Shown here piece after piece: positions 9,535-18,658 of a stretch of 63,704 nucleotides of DNA (its first letter is position 1; every line of letters starts with the position of its first letter). Source of the stretch: Streptomyces sp. DH37. GTDB lineage: Bacteria > Actinomycetota > Actinomycetes > Streptomycetales > Streptomycetaceae. Below the pieces are notes generated by a model. That model was not told the origin of the DNA and did no database searches. It worked only from the letters and a program-made list of their open reading frames with translations. The translations under genes were made by a program, and so were the position numbers. The stretch spans positions 1 through 63,704 of the forward strand of contig NZ_JARVKV010000032.1 of assembly GCF_029813835.1 (NCBI RefSeq), read 5' to 3'.

Positions 9535-10230
9535 GTGACCGCACCGACGCCTCCCTCCCCCAACCACGGCCCGTCCCGGTCGGCCCCGCCCTACGACCCG
9601 TGGGGGAACGTCCCGCACGGCAAGGACCCCGGGGCAGACGGGCCGGCCGACGCCGCGGTCGGGCGGGAGTTCCTCGAGTCCGTGCTGGTGGCGGCGGCCG
9701 TGGCGGTCCTCGGGGTGGGGCTCGGACTGCTGTGGCTGTGGCTCGCCCCCAGGGTTCCGCTGGTCTCCGACGGCACGGCCGTCTACCTCAAGGACTCCGA
9801 GGGCGAGGAGACGGTCGGAGCCGACGGCACGTTCGTCCTGCTGGCCCTGGGCGCCGGCGCGCTGAGCGGCGCCGCCGTCTTCCTGGCGCGGCGGCGCGGC
9901 GGCGTCGGCGTGGTGATCGGCCTGGCGGTGGGCGCGCTGGCCGGCTCGCTGCTGGCCTGGCGGCTGGGCGTCTGGCTCGGCCCGGAGCAGGACGTGGCCG
10001 CCCACGCCCGGGTGGTGGGCGAGGGCAGGGTGTTCGACGCCCCGCTGGAGCTCCACGCCAAGGGCGCCCTGCTGGCGTGGCCGCTGGCCGCGCTGGCGGT
10101 CCACCTGGCGCTCACGTCCCTGTTCGGCCCGCGGGACCCCGAGCCCGGACACCCGCTCCACCCTGCGTGGGGACCGCCGCCGGGAGACGCGGGAGACGCG
10201 GGAGACGTGGGAGACCGTTCGCGGGCGTAG
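9535..10230 (+). CDS. DUF2567-like membrane protein
   Basis: 231-aa protein with an N-terminal Pro-rich cytoplasmic stretch, four membrane segments (about 50-72, 98-118, 122-145, 178-200) and a Gly/Asp-rich tail built from a short GDA repeat. The extracytoplasmic loop PLVSDGTAVYLKDSEGEE is characteristic of an actinobacterial family that I recall as DUF2567. The GTG at 9535 follows a CACGAT hexamer by 6 nt with no Shine-Dalgarno, so it may be leaderless. Function unknown. Confidence 0.7.
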   Translation: MTAPTPPSPNHGPSRSAPPYDPWGNVPHGKDPGADGPADAAVGREFLESVLVAAAVAVLGVGLGLLWLWLAPRVPLVSDGTAVYLKDSEGEETVGADGTFVLLALGAGALSGAAVFLARRRGGVGVVIGLAVGALAGSLLAWRLGVWLGPEQDVAAHARVVGEGRVFDAPLELHAKGALLAWPLAALAVHLALTSLFGPRDPEPGHPLHPAWGPPPGDAGDAGDVGDRSRA

Positions 10231-10246
10231 CGCCGGCCCCCGGCGG

Positions 10247-10756
10247 CTAGGGGCGGGCGATCGGCGCCGTCACCGCGCCGGTGAGCTTCACCAGGTCGGC
10301 GGGGGCCAGCTCGATCTCCAGGCCCCGGCGTCCGGCCGAGACGCAGATCGTCGCGTGCTCCTCGACCGAGGCGTCCACCACCGTCGGCAGCGCCCTGCGC
10401 TGGCCCAGCGGGGAGATCCCGCCGCGTACGTAGCCCGTGGTGCGCTCGGCCGCCGCCGGGTCCGCCATCGCGGCCCGCTTGCCGCCGACCGCGGCCGCCA
10501 GCGCCTTGAGGTCCAGCGAGCCGGAGACGGGGACGACCGCGACGGTCAGCGTGCCGTCGACGTCCGCGACCAGCGTCTTGAACACCTGCCCCGGGTCGAG
10601 CCCGAGCGCCTCGGCGGCCTCCTCGCCGTAGGAGGGGGCGGCCGGGTCGTGCTCGTAGGAGTGGAGGGCGAAGTCCACGCCCGCCCTCGTGGCGGCCACG
10701 GTCGCCGGGGTGCCGCCGGAGCCTGACTTCTGCTTCTTCTTGGCCACGTTCGCCAT
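10247..10756 (-). CDS. ybaK: YbaK/EbsC-type aminoacyl-tRNA deacylase
   Basis: 169-aa cytoplasmic protein of the YbaK family. After a basic N-terminus come the YEHDPAAPSYGEEAAEALG region, FKTLV (the lysine expected in the active site of Cys-tRNA(Pro) deacylases) and GYVRGGISPLGQRRALPTVVD, all strongly conserved. The expected role is hydrolysis of Cys-tRNA(Pro) made in error by prolyl-tRNA synthetase. It shares its strand with the LON-domain gene 87 bp upstream, from which it may be co-transcribed. Confidence 0.92.
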   Translation of the reverse strand: MANVAKKKQKSGSGGTPATVAATRAGVDFALHSYEHDPAAPSYGEEAAEALGLDPGQVFKTLVADVDGTLTVAVVPVSGSLDLKALAAAVGGKRAAMADPAAAERTTGYVRGGISPLGQRRALPTVVDASVEEHATICVSAGRRGLEIELAPADLVKLTGAVTAPIARP

Positions 10757-10842
10757 GCCTCGTGTCGGTCGGTCGGTGCTGCTGCGCTGGTGCCGTGCGG
10801 TCGCCGCGGCGCCGCCGCCGTCGCGCCGGTGCCCGCGCCGCG

Positions 10843-11628
10843 TCAGTTCGGGCTGGTCGGCACGCGGGTGAGGTCCGCCGCCGGAACCGACGGGAGCCTA
10901 CCGATCAGCGCCGTCTCGCGCCTCAGGATTCTCAGCTCCTCGGCCAGCCGCGTGGCGGTGTCCGGGGCCTGCAGGAGCCGCTGCTTGGCCGGGGTGTCCA
11001 GAACGGTGGCGGCGGCCACCAGGTACGACACCACCGACGGCTCGTCCGGCAGCTCCTGGCCGCCGGCCAGGGTCCGCTCCCGCGCGCCGGCGAGCTGCTT
11101 CTGGTAGGCGCGGAACGCCCGCAGCACCCCGGCGGCGAGCGCGCCCGCCCCCTCGCCGCCGTCCTCCGCCAGCTCCTCGACCTCGCCGACCAGGTACGGG
11201 CCCGAGGCGTCGACGGACAGCAGCCGGAAGCGGGTGGTGCCGGTGGCGAGCACCTCGTAGCCGCCCCCGCTCCCGGCTTCCCCGCCGCCGTCCCCGCCGT
11301 CCTCGTCGTCGCCGGAGCGCTCGCGGATGGACGTGGCGTCGGCGACGCAGCCCACCGTGTGGAAGGCGCGCATCGGGTCGGGGCCGAAGCCCGCGGCCGG
11401 ACCCGCCGAGGCCTGCGCGGTGGGGTCCGGCATCCCGGCCGCGGTGGGGGCGACCTCGCGGCCGTCCCTGATGGCGACCACCCCGAAGCGGCGCGGGGCG
11501 TCCTCGGGGATCTCCAGCAGGTCGCGCATCAGGGCGCGGTACCGCTGCTCGAAGACGTTCAGCGGCAGTACCAGGCCCGGGAACAGCACGGTGTTGAGGG
11601 GGAAGATCGGTAGGCGGTTGGTGGTCAC
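10843..11628 (-). CDS. LON substrate-binding domain protein
   Basis: 261-aa protein matching the N-terminal substrate-binding domain of Lon protease (LPIFPLNTVLFPGLVLPLNVFEQRY at the start, written here only as LPIFPLNTVLFPG), without the ATPase or protease domains. An acidic Gly-rich insert near residues 108-128 interrupts the domain. Stand-alone LON-domain proteins are widespread in actinobacteria; their role is not settled. The GTG at 11628 is used because the domain begins within six residues of it. Confidence 0.88.
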   Translation of the reverse strand: MTTNRLPIFPLNTVLFPGLVLPLNVFEQRYRALMRDLLEIPEDAPRRFGVVAIRDGREVAPTAAGMPDPTAQASAGPAAGFGPDPMRAFHTVGCVADATSIRERSGDDEDGGDGGGEAGSGGGYEVLATGTTRFRLLSVDASGPYLVGEVEELAEDGGEGAGALAAGVLRAFRAYQKQLAGARERTLAGGQELPDEPSVVSYLVAAATVLDTPAKQRLLQAPDTATRLAEELRILRRETALIGRLPSVPAADLTRVPTSPN

Positions 11629-11713
11629 AGTCCGCAGCCTACGGCCTCCCCGCGGCGGACACCCCGTCCCCGTCGCCCGTCCCCGCCCCCGCCGCCCGTC
11701 CGCCCGCCGGGCC

Positions 11714-13333
11714 TCACTGCCGTCTCAGCAGCCGGGTGGCCCCGGCGGCGACCGTGGTGGCCAGCACCCAGCCGAGCATGATCAGCGCCGCGGCCGTCCA
11801 CTGGTAGGCCCCCGCGGGCTTCCAGTGGCTGTCCTGGCCCAGGTCGATCACCGGCAGCAGCAGGTCCAGGACGTACAGCGGGGCGTTCCAGTGCGGCGAC
11901 TCCCCGGGCTTGAGGGGAGCCGGCGGGTGCCGGGCGAACAGCACCGCGCCCGAGGCCCACAGCACCGCCATCCACAGGGCGGCCTGCCCCGGCCGGTAGC
12001 CGTAGGCGACCGTCCAGTCCTGCAGGTACCCCCAGAGCTTGGCGGCCAGCGGCAGCGTCTCGCGGCGGCGGCGCTGCTTGGCCAGCAGGACGGCGCGCGC
12101 GTCCGCGTCCTCCCCGCTGTTGCGCATCACCGCCGCCAGCTGCTCGTACGGCTCCGGCGCGTACTCCGGCGTCGCCGTCTCCAGCCACCGCAGCCGCTGG
12201 GCGAGGGTGAACGGGCCGCGGGGGATCAGGTTCTGGTAGGTGAAGCCGGCCATCCACAGCCCCTCGTCCACCGGCCAGCTCTCCACCCTGTCCACCAGGT
12301 TGTCCACCGTCGCCCCGGCGAGCACCACCCGGCCGTGTCCGGGCCGCTCGGGGGTGAAGCACAGCTCCGGGGTCTGGATGCGGCGCAGCGACAGCTCCTG
12401 GTCGCGCTGGAGGTTGAAGCGGGCGTCGTCCAGCACCAGCGAGTCCCCGAACCTCCCGTCGTCCAGCTTCATCCCGCCCGTGCACTCGAAGCGCTTGACG
12501 CGCCGCACCATGTGGCTGTGCTCGTCGGGCGGCGGCCATGAGGTGCCGTCCGGCGGGGTGGTGCCGTGGACGACCGGGAGCTGGCGCGGGCCGGAGGGGG
12601 CGAAGTGCGCGAAGTGCTCCACGGTCATCTGCGGCGCGTACAGCGCGTACTGCCCGCCGTTGTTGCGCAGGACGCTGCCGTACATGAACAGCGAGCCGCC
12701 TATCTCCGCGCCGCGCAGGCTCACCTCCCCGTAGGCCAGCATCAGGCTGGCCTGGAGGTCCTGCGCGACCTGGAGTCCGTCGGCGGAGAACGACCGCGGC
12801 CGGCTCCCGCTGCCGACCGTCATCTCGTTGAGCATCAGGTCCGTGCCGATGGTGGCGTCGGTCAGCCGCACCCCCTCGGGGATGGTGCAGCGCGGCAGGT
12901 GGAGATCGCCCTCGGTGCTCATCCGGGCGGCCTCCAGGCGGGGGACGTGGCAGTCGATCATGCGGGCCGTGACCAGCCGGCACTCGTGCAGCAGCACCTC
13001 CTGCTCGAAGCGGCACTGCCGGAACTCGAAGTACGGCTCGACCGTCCCGCCGGACAGGTCCAGCCGCCCCGTTATGTACGCGCCGGTCAGCTGCAGGGAC
13101 GCGACACGCCCGAGCAGCGGCGGCGGTCCGTGCAGCAGGAGCAGGGCGACGACGCGGGCCCGCACCGTCCGGTGCGGCCCCCACTCGTGGTCGGCGTTCG
13201 GGTCGTCCAGCTCCGCCTCGCCCGAGCGCAGGTCGTGCTCGCTGCCGTTGCGGAAGGCCTGCCACAGACCCCACTCCGCGGTGGTCAACCGGAGCCCGGG
13301 AGGCGGATCCCCGTTGTTCAGAGCCTCACTCAC
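11714..13333 (-). CDS. Membrane protein with beta-helix-like repeats
   Basis: 539-aa protein. Residues about 60-300 contain repeated short units with alternating hydrophobics (for example LTGAYITGRLDLSGG, LRGAEIGGSLFMYGS), suggesting a right-handed parallel beta-helix of pentapeptide/bactofilin type. Two membrane segments lie near the C-terminus (about 440-462 and 510-532). I use the GTG at 13333, giving VSEALNNGDPPPG; the TTG at 13348 is in frame, but its GGGGGAA serves better as ribosome-binding site for the GTG. It is divergent from the his operon. Function unknown, possibly a surface or division scaffold. Confidence 0.72.
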   Translation of the reverse strand: MSEALNNGDPPPGLRLTTAEWGLWQAFRNGSEHDLRSGEAELDDPNADHEWGPHRTVRARVVALLLLHGPPPLLGRVASLQLTGAYITGRLDLSGGTVEPYFEFRQCRFEQEVLLHECRLVTARMIDCHVPRLEAARMSTEGDLHLPRCTIPEGVRLTDATIGTDLMLNEMTVGSGSRPRSFSADGLQVAQDLQASLMLAYGEVSLRGAEIGGSLFMYGSVLRNNGGQYALYAPQMTVEHFAHFAPSGPRQLPVVHGTTPPDGTSWPPPDEHSHMVRRVKRFECTGGMKLDDGRFGDSLVLDDARFNLQRDQELSLRRIQTPELCFTPERPGHGRVVLAGATVDNLVDRVESWPVDEGLWMAGFTYQNLIPRGPFTLAQRLRWLETATPEYAPEPYEQLAAVMRNSGEDADARAVLLAKQRRRRETLPLAAKLWGYLQDWTVAYGYRPGQAALWMAVLWASGAVLFARHPPAPLKPGESPHWNAPLYVLDLLLPVIDLGQDSHWKPAGAYQWTAAALIMLGWVLATTVAAGATRLLRRQ

Positions 13334-13386
13334 GACTTGTTCCCCCAAGTCACAGATGGCACTGCGTGACGATGACGACGCTATCG

Positions 13387-13450
13387 GTCAGCACTGACAT
13401 CTAGATGCCCTCCGGCGGCACACCCGTACCGCGTATCACGCACTGATACG
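13387..13450. promoter_or_regulatory. Inverted repeats upstream of the his operon
   Basis: Two inverted repeats lie in the divergent region before hisD: GTCAG-CA-CTGAC at 13387-13398, and CGTATC (13432-13437) with GATACG (13445-13450) separated by 7 nt. Their position 58-120 bp upstream of the hisD ATG suits operators or promoter elements. No known binding protein can be assigned by eye. Confidence 0.35.
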
Positions 13451-13507
13451 GAACACGGGCACCGGATCGCGTCTGAGACACTGGGACACGTGCTTCGATC
13501 CGTATCC

Positions 13508-14842
13508 ATGACCCGACTCGACCTGCGCGGACGCGACCTCGCCGCCACCGGTGTCGAGCGGGAGCTGCTGCCCCGAGCCGAACTCGACGTCGAGGCCGCC
13601 CTGGAGAAGGTGCGGCCGATCTGCGACGCGGTGCACCATCGCGGCACGGCGGCCGTGATCGAGTACAACGAGCGCTTCGACGGCGTGCGGCTGGAGCGCG
13701 TACGGGTCCCGGCCGAGGCCCTGGAGAAGGCCCTGGCCGACCTCGACCCGGCGGTGCGGGCGGCACTGGAGGAGTCCGTCCGCCGTGCCCGGATCGTCCA
13801 CCGCGACCAGCGGCGCACCGACTCCACCGTCCGCGTCGTCCCCGGCGGCACCGTCACCGAGCGGTGGGTCCCGGTCGAGCGCGTGGGCCTGTACGTGCCG
13901 GGCGGACGGGCGGTCTACCCGTCCTCCGTGGTGATGAACGTCGTACCCGCGCAGGAGGCCGGGGTCGGCTCGCTGGCCGTCGCCTCGCCCCCGCAGAAGG
14001 GCGTCCCCGGGCACTGGGCGGCCGGACTGCCGCACCCCACCATCCTGGCCGCCTGCGCCCTGCTGGGCGTCGACGAGGTGTACGCCGCCGGCGGCGCCCA
14101 GGCCGTGGCCATGTTCGCCTACGGCACCGACGAGTGCGCGCCCGTCCAGCTGGTCACCGGTCCCGGCAACATCTGGGTCGCCGCCGCCAAGCGCCTGCTC
14201 AAGGGCCGCATCGGCATCGACTCCGAGGCCGGCCCCACCGAGATCGCGATCCTCGCCGACGACACCGCCGACCCCCGCCACGTCGCCGCCGACCTGATCA
14301 GCCAGGCCGAGCACGACACCCTGGCCGCCGCCGTCCTGGTCACCCCCTCCGAGGCGCTGGCCGACGCGGTCGACTCCGAGCTGACCTCGCAGGTGGCCGC
14401 CACCAGGCACCGGGAGCGCATCACCGAGGCGCTGGCCGGGCGGCAGTCCGCCACCGTCCTCGTGGACGACCTGGACCAGGGCCTGGCGGTGGTGGACGCC
14501 TACGCCGCCGAGCACCTGGAGATCCAGACCGAGAACGCCTCCGAGGTCGCCGCCCGGGTCCGCAACGCGGGCGCGGTCTTCGTCGGCCCCTGGGCCCCGG
14601 TCTCCCTCGGCGACTACTGCGCCGGCTCCAACCACGTCCTGCCCACCGGCGGCTGCGCCTGCCACTCCTCCGGCCTGTCCGTGCAGTCGTTCCTGCGCGG
14701 CATCCACGTCGTGGACTACACCCGCGACGCGCTGGCCGACGTGGCCCACCACGTGGTCACCCTGGCGGAGGCCGAGGACCTGCCCGCGCACGGGGCGGCC
14801 CTCAAGGCGAGGTTCGACTGGAAGGTGCCGCAGGCCAAGTGA
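13508..14842 (+). CDS. hisD: Histidinol dehydrogenase
   Basis: 444-aa enzyme that oxidises histidinol to histidine in two NAD-dependent steps, the last reaction of the pathway. Visible family marks are GLYVPGGRAVYPSSVVMN, TGPGNIWVAAAKR, IDSEAGPTEI and ISQAEHD, the last carrying a zinc-ligand histidine. The ATG at 13508 gives the typical start MTRLDLRGRD; an in-frame GTG six codons upstream is possible. It is first gene of the his operon and its TGA overlaps the hisC GTG. Confidence 0.97.
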   Translation: MTRLDLRGRDLAATGVERELLPRAELDVEAALEKVRPICDAVHHRGTAAVIEYNERFDGVRLERVRVPAEALEKALADLDPAVRAALEESVRRARIVHRDQRRTDSTVRVVPGGTVTERWVPVERVGLYVPGGRAVYPSSVVMNVVPAQEAGVGSLAVASPPQKGVPGHWAAGLPHPTILAACALLGVDEVYAAGGAQAVAMFAYGTDECAPVQLVTGPGNIWVAAAKRLLKGRIGIDSEAGPTEIAILADDTADPRHVAADLISQAEHDTLAAAVLVTPSEALADAVDSELTSQVAATRHRERITEALAGRQSATVLVDDLDQGLAVVDAYAAEHLEIQTENASEVAARVRNAGAVFVGPWAPVSLGDYCAGSNHVLPTGGCACHSSGLSVQSFLRGIHVVDYTRDALADVAHHVVTLAEAEDLPAHGAALKARFDWKVPQAK

Positions 14843-15966
14843 GTACGACCGTGACCGGCATCGACGACCTGCCCATCCGGGACGAACTGCGCGGCAAGTC
14901 CCCGTACGGGGCGCCGCAGCTGGACGTGCCCGTACGCCTGAACACCAACGAGAACCCCTACCCGCTGCCCGAGGAGCTGGTGGCCCGCATCGCCGAGCGC
15001 GTCACCGAGGCCGCCCGCGAGCTCAACCGCTACCCCGACCGCGACGCGGTCGAACTCCGCACCGGGCTGGCCCGCTACCTCAGCCGCACCGCCGGGCACC
15101 GGGTCGCCGCGGAGAACGTCTGGGCCGCCAACGGCTCCAACGAGGTGCTCCAGCAGCTCCTCCAGGCCTTCGGCGGCCCGGGCCGCACCGCGATCGGCTT
15201 CGAGCCCTCGTACTCGATGCACGCCCTGATCGCCCGCGGCACCGGCACCGGCTGGATCTCCGGGCCGCGCAACGACGACTTCACCATCGACGTCGAGGCG
15301 GCCCGGGCGGTCATCGCCGAGCGCAGGCCGCACGTGGTCTTCGTCTGCTCGCCCAACAACCCCACCGGCACGGCCGTCGACGCCGACACCGTGCTGGCCC
15401 TGTACGAGGCGGCGCAGGCGGCCCGGTCCTCCATGGTGATCGTCGACGAGGCGTACGGCGAGTTCAGCCACCGGCCCTCGCTGCTGCCGCTGATCGCCGG
15501 CCGCCCCAACCTGGTGGTCTCGCGGACGATGTCCAAGGCGTTCGGCGCCGCCGGGCTGCGGCTGGGCTACCTCGCCGCCGACCCGGCCGTCGTCGACGCC
15601 GTCCAGCTGGTGCGCCTGCCGTACCACCTGTCCGCCGTCACCCAGGCCACCGCGCTCGCCGCGCTGGAACACACCGACACGCTGCTCGGTTACGTCCAGC
15701 AGCTCAAGGACGAGCGGGACCGCCTGGTGACCGAGCTGCGGGCGATGGGCTGCGAGGTCACCGAGTCCGACGCCAACTTCGTGCAGTTCGGCGACTTCGA
15801 CGGCCCCGGCGGCGCCCACGCGGTGTGGCAGGCCCTGCTGGAGCGGGGCGTACTGGTCCGGGACAACGGCGTACCGGGCCGGCTGCGGGTCACCGCGGGC
15901 ACCCCGGCCGAGAACGACGCGTTCCTCGACGCGGTACGCGCAGTACTGAAGGAGAACAACCGATGA
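14839..15966 (+). CDS. hisC: Histidinol-phosphate aminotransferase
   Basis: 375-aa PLP enzyme converting imidazole-acetol phosphate and glutamate to histidinol phosphate. Marks include LNTNENPYPLP, the CSPNNPTGT motif and SRTMSKAFGAAGLRLG with the PLP-binding lysine. The GTG start overlaps the hisD stop; its own TGA overlaps the hisB ATG. Both overlaps point to coupled translation within the his operon. Confidence 0.97.
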   Translation: MSTTVTGIDDLPIRDELRGKSPYGAPQLDVPVRLNTNENPYPLPEELVARIAERVTEAARELNRYPDRDAVELRTGLARYLSRTAGHRVAAENVWAANGSNEVLQQLLQAFGGPGRTAIGFEPSYSMHALIARGTGTGWISGPRNDDFTIDVEAARAVIAERRPHVVFVCSPNNPTGTAVDADTVLALYEAAQAARSSMVIVDEAYGEFSHRPSLLPLIAGRPNLVVSRTMSKAFGAAGLRLGYLAADPAVVDAVQLVRLPYHLSAVTQATALAALEHTDTLLGYVQQLKDERDRLVTELRAMGCEVTESDANFVQFGDFDGPGGAHAVWQALLERGVLVRDNGVPGRLRVTAGTPAENDAFLDAVRAVLKENNR

Positions 15967-16553
15967 GCCGTGTGGGCCGCGTGGAGCGCACCACCAAGGA
16001 GACGTCCGTCCTCGTCGAGATCGACCTCGACGGAACCGGAAAGGTCGACGTGTCGACCGGGGTCGGCTTCTACGACCACATGCTCGACCAGCTCGGCCGC
16101 CACGGCCTGTTCGACCTCACGGTCAAGACCGAGGGCGACCTGCACATCGACAGCCACCACACCATCGAGGACAGCTCGCTGGCCCTGGGCGCCGCCTTCC
16201 GGCAGGCCCTCGGCGACAAGCGCGGCATCGTCCGCTTCGCCAACGCCTCGGTGCCGCTGGACGAGTCCCTCGCCCAGGTGACCGTGGACCTGTCGGGCCG
16301 CCCCTACCTGGTGCACACCGAGCCCGAGAACATGGCGCCGATGATCGGCTCCTACGACACGACGATGACGCGGCACATCCTGGAGTCCTTCGTGGCCCAG
16401 GCCCAGATCGCGCTGCACGTCCACGTCCCCTACGGGCGCAACGCGCACCACATCGTGGAGTGCCAGTTCAAGGCGCTCGCCCGCGCCCTGCGCCAGGCCA
16501 GCGAGATCGACCCGCGCCAGACGGGCATCCCGTCCACCAAGGGCGCGCTGTGA
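15963..16553 (+). CDS. hisB: Imidazoleglycerol-phosphate dehydratase
   Basis: 196-aa monofunctional IGP dehydratase, without the phosphatase domain found in enteric HisB. Metal-binding histidine motifs are present: GFYDHMLDQLGRHG near residue 36 and DSHHTIEDSSLALG near 62, plus a second HHIVE motif near 160. It forms imidazole-acetol phosphate for HisC. The ATG overlaps the hisC stop by four bases. Confidence 0.97.
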   Translation: MSRVGRVERTTKETSVLVEIDLDGTGKVDVSTGVGFYDHMLDQLGRHGLFDLTVKTEGDLHIDSHHTIEDSSLALGAAFRQALGDKRGIVRFANASVPLDESLAQVTVDLSGRPYLVHTEPENMAPMIGSYDTTMTRHILESFVAQAQIALHVHVPYGRNAHHIVECQFKALARALRQASEIDPRQTGIPSTKGAL

Positions 16554-16641
16554 GCGCCGCACGCGCGGCCTCGCCGCCGCAGCCGGCCGCGGCGGCCGCG
16601 CCCCCGCGCCGCGCGGGCGGGGAGACGAACGGGGCGAAGCC

Positions 16642-16806
16642 GTGAACGGCGTCTCCACACTGCTGATCTTCGTGGGGCTCTTCCTGCTCGGCGGCGCCGT
16701 CTCCTTCTGGAAGCAGGGCATGCCCAGGGGCGTCACGACCCTGCTCGGCGTCGGAGCCGCCCTGTCCCTGATCGCCGGAATCCTGCGTTTGGAGGTGTGG
16801 TCGTGA
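16642..16806 (+). CDS. Small two-segment membrane protein in the his operon
   Basis: 54-aa protein beginning VNGVSTLLIFVG, with two membrane segments (about residues 4-20 and 30-48) separated by a short basic turn (WKQGMPRG). It sits between hisB and hisH; its TGA overlaps the hisH GTG. I recall a small membrane-protein gene at this place in other streptomycete his clusters. The role is unknown; the operon position alone does not make it a His enzyme. Confidence 0.7.
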   Translation: MNGVSTLLIFVGLFLLGGAVSFWKQGMPRGVTTLLGVGAALSLIAGILRLEVWS

Positions 16807-17444
16807 CGGAGAGGAAGAAGGTCGTCGTCTTCGACTACGGCTTCGGCAACGTGCGCTCGGCCGAGCGCGCCCTGGCCCGCGCCGGCGCGGAGGTGGAGAT
16901 CACCCGCGACTACGACGCCGCGATGAACGCCGACGGCCTGCTCGTGCCCGGCGTCGGCGCCTTCGCCGCCTGCATGGCGGGTCTGCGGCAGGCCCGCGGC
17001 GACTGGGTCGTCGAGCGCCGGCTCGCCGGCGGACGCCCGGTGATGGGCATCTGCGTCGGCATGCAGATCCTGTTCGGCCGGGGCATCGAGCACGGCGTCG
17101 AGGCCGAGGGCCTGGACGAGTGGCCCGGCACGGTCGGCCCGCTCACGGCGGACGTCGTGCCGCACATGGGCTGGAACACCGTCGAGGCGCCCGGGGACTC
17201 GCTGCTGTTCGCGGACCTGCCCGCCGACGCCCGCTACTACTTCGTGCACTCCTACGCCGTGCACGACTGGGAGCTGGAGACCGCCAACCCCGTCATGGCG
17301 GCCCCGAAGGTCACCTGGGCCACCCACGGCGAGCGCTTCGTCGCCGCGGTGGAGAACGGCCCGCTGTGGGCCACCCAGTTCCACCCCGAGAAGTCCGGCG
17401 ACGCCGGCGCGCAGCTCCTGACCAACTGGATCAGCACCCTCTAG
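16803..17444 (+). CDS. hisH: Imidazole glycerol phosphate synthase, glutaminase subunit
   Basis: 213-aa class I glutamine amidotransferase that supplies ammonia to HisF. The nucleophile is Cys84 in GICVGMQILFG, and the His/Glu pair lies in TQFHPEKSG near residue 193. I chose the GTG at 16803, overlapping the preceding TGA and spaced 7 nt from GGAGG at 16791-16795, rather than the GTG at 16797, which is too close to that site. Confidence 0.96.
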   Translation: MTERKKVVVFDYGFGNVRSAERALARAGAEVEITRDYDAAMNADGLLVPGVGAFAACMAGLRQARGDWVVERRLAGGRPVMGICVGMQILFGRGIEHGVEAEGLDEWPGTVGPLTADVVPHMGWNTVEAPGDSLLFADLPADARYYFVHSYAVHDWELETANPVMAAPKVTWATHGERFVAAVENGPLWATQFHPEKSGDAGAQLLTNWISTL

Positions 17445-17486
17445 CCCCCGACACCACCGACCCCAGGACCCGAGGACCGCCACCTG

Positions 17487-18218
17487 ATGAGCACCCACCG
17501 CCTCGAACTCCTCCCCGCCGTCGACGTCCGCGACGGGCAGGCCGTCCGCCTCGTCCACGGCGAGTCCGGCACCGAGACCTCCTACGGCGACCCGCTGGAC
17601 GCCGCCCTGGCCTGGCAGCGGGCGGGAGCGGAGTGGCTGCACCTGGTGGACCTCGACGCCGCGTTCGGCACCGGCGACAACCGCGAGCGGATCGCCGAGG
17701 TCGTCCGCACCATGGACATCAAGGTGGAGCTCTCCGGCGGCATCCGCGACGACGCGTCGCTGGCCGCCGCGCTGGCCACCGGCTGCACGCGGGTGAACCT
17801 GGGCACCGCGGCCCTGGAGAGCCCCGAGTGGGTCGCCAAGGTGATCGCCGACCACGGCGACAGGATCGCCGTCGGACTCGACGTGCGCGGCACCACCCTG
17901 CGCGGCCGCGGCTGGACCCGCGACGGCGGCGACCTCTACGAGACGCTGGAGCGCCTGAACTCCGAGGGCTGCGCCCGCTACGTCGTCACCGACATCGCCA
18001 AGGACGGCACCCTCCAGGGCCCCAACCTGGAACTGCTGAGGAACGTCTGCGCCGCCACCGACCGCCCGGTCGTCGCCTCCGGCGGCGTCTCCTCCCTCGA
18101 CGACCTGCGCGCGATCGCGACCCTGGTGCCCGAGGGCGTCGAGGGCGCCATCGTGGGCAAGGCCCTCTACGCCAAGGCCTTCGCCCTGGAAGAGGCGCTG
18201 GAGGCAGTGTCCCGATGA
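17487..18218 (+). CDS. priA: Bifunctional phosphoribosyl isomerase A (HisA/TrpF)
   Basis: 243-aa (beta-alpha)8 isomerase. Catalytic Asp13 (in LLPAVDVRDG) and Asp132 (in VGLDVRG) correspond to the two general acid/base aspartates of the known Streptomyces PriA. In that genus PriA converts both ProFAR (His pathway) and phosphoribosyl-anthranilate (Trp pathway). No trpF appears among the trp genes of this window, which supports the dual role. The stop overlaps the next ATG. Confidence 0.94.
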   Translation: MSTHRLELLPAVDVRDGQAVRLVHGESGTETSYGDPLDAALAWQRAGAEWLHLVDLDAAFGTGDNRERIAEVVRTMDIKVELSGGIRDDASLAAALATGCTRVNLGTAALESPEWVAKVIADHGDRIAVGLDVRGTTLRGRGWTRDGGDLYETLERLNSEGCARYVVTDIAKDGTLQGPNLELLRNVCAATDRPVVASGGVSSLDDLRAIATLVPEGVEGAIVGKALYAKAFALEEALEAVSR

Positions 18219-18658
18219 CGGAGTCCGCGGCGGTGGGACGGGAGCGGGACGGGCACGCCCGGCAGGTCCGGCGTGTCCGGGGCGACAGCCCCTGGGAGGA
18301 CTCCATCGGCTTCGCGCGGGCCGTCGAGGTCGGCGACCGGGTCCTCGTCGCGGGCACGATGCCCCTGGTCGACGGCGCGATCCAGGGCGAGGGCGACCCG
18401 TACGTCCAGGCGAGGACGGCCTTCGGCCGCGCCCTGGAGGCCCTGGAGCCCTTCGGCCTGGACGCCCGGTCCGTCGTCCGCACCCGCATGTACATAACCC
18501 ACGCGCGCGACGTGGAGGACGTGGGCCGCGCCCACCGCGAGGTCTTCGGCTCCGTCCGTCCCGTCGCGACGCTCGTGGTCGTCTCCGGCTTCGTCGACTC
18601 GCGCGTACTGGTCGAGGTGGAGATCGAAGCCTTCCGCACCCCGAAGGAGCACCTGTAA
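18215..18658 (+). CDS. RidA/YjgF-family protein
   Basis: 147-aa protein of the RidA family, recognised by RVLVAGTMPLVDG, the TRMYITHARDVEDVGRAH stretch and RPVATLVVVSGF with the arginine expected at the ligand site. RidA proteins hydrolyse reactive enamine/imine intermediates. The ATG overlaps the priA stop and the next gene, hisF, follows its TAA without a gap, so it is tightly embedded in the his operon. A link to histidine intermediates is inference. Confidence 0.88.
   Translation: MTESAAVGRERDGHARQVRRVRGDSPWEDSIGFARAVEVGDRVLVAGTMPLVDGAIQGEGDPYVQARTAFGRALEALEPFGLDARSVVRTRMYITHARDVEDVGRAHREVFGSVRPVATLVVVSGFVDSRVLVEVEIEAFRTPKEHL

Noticed and set aside
13334..13348. TTG start for the beta-helix membrane protein
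   Set aside because: The GGGGGAA it would encode works better as the ribosome-binding site for the GTG at 13333.
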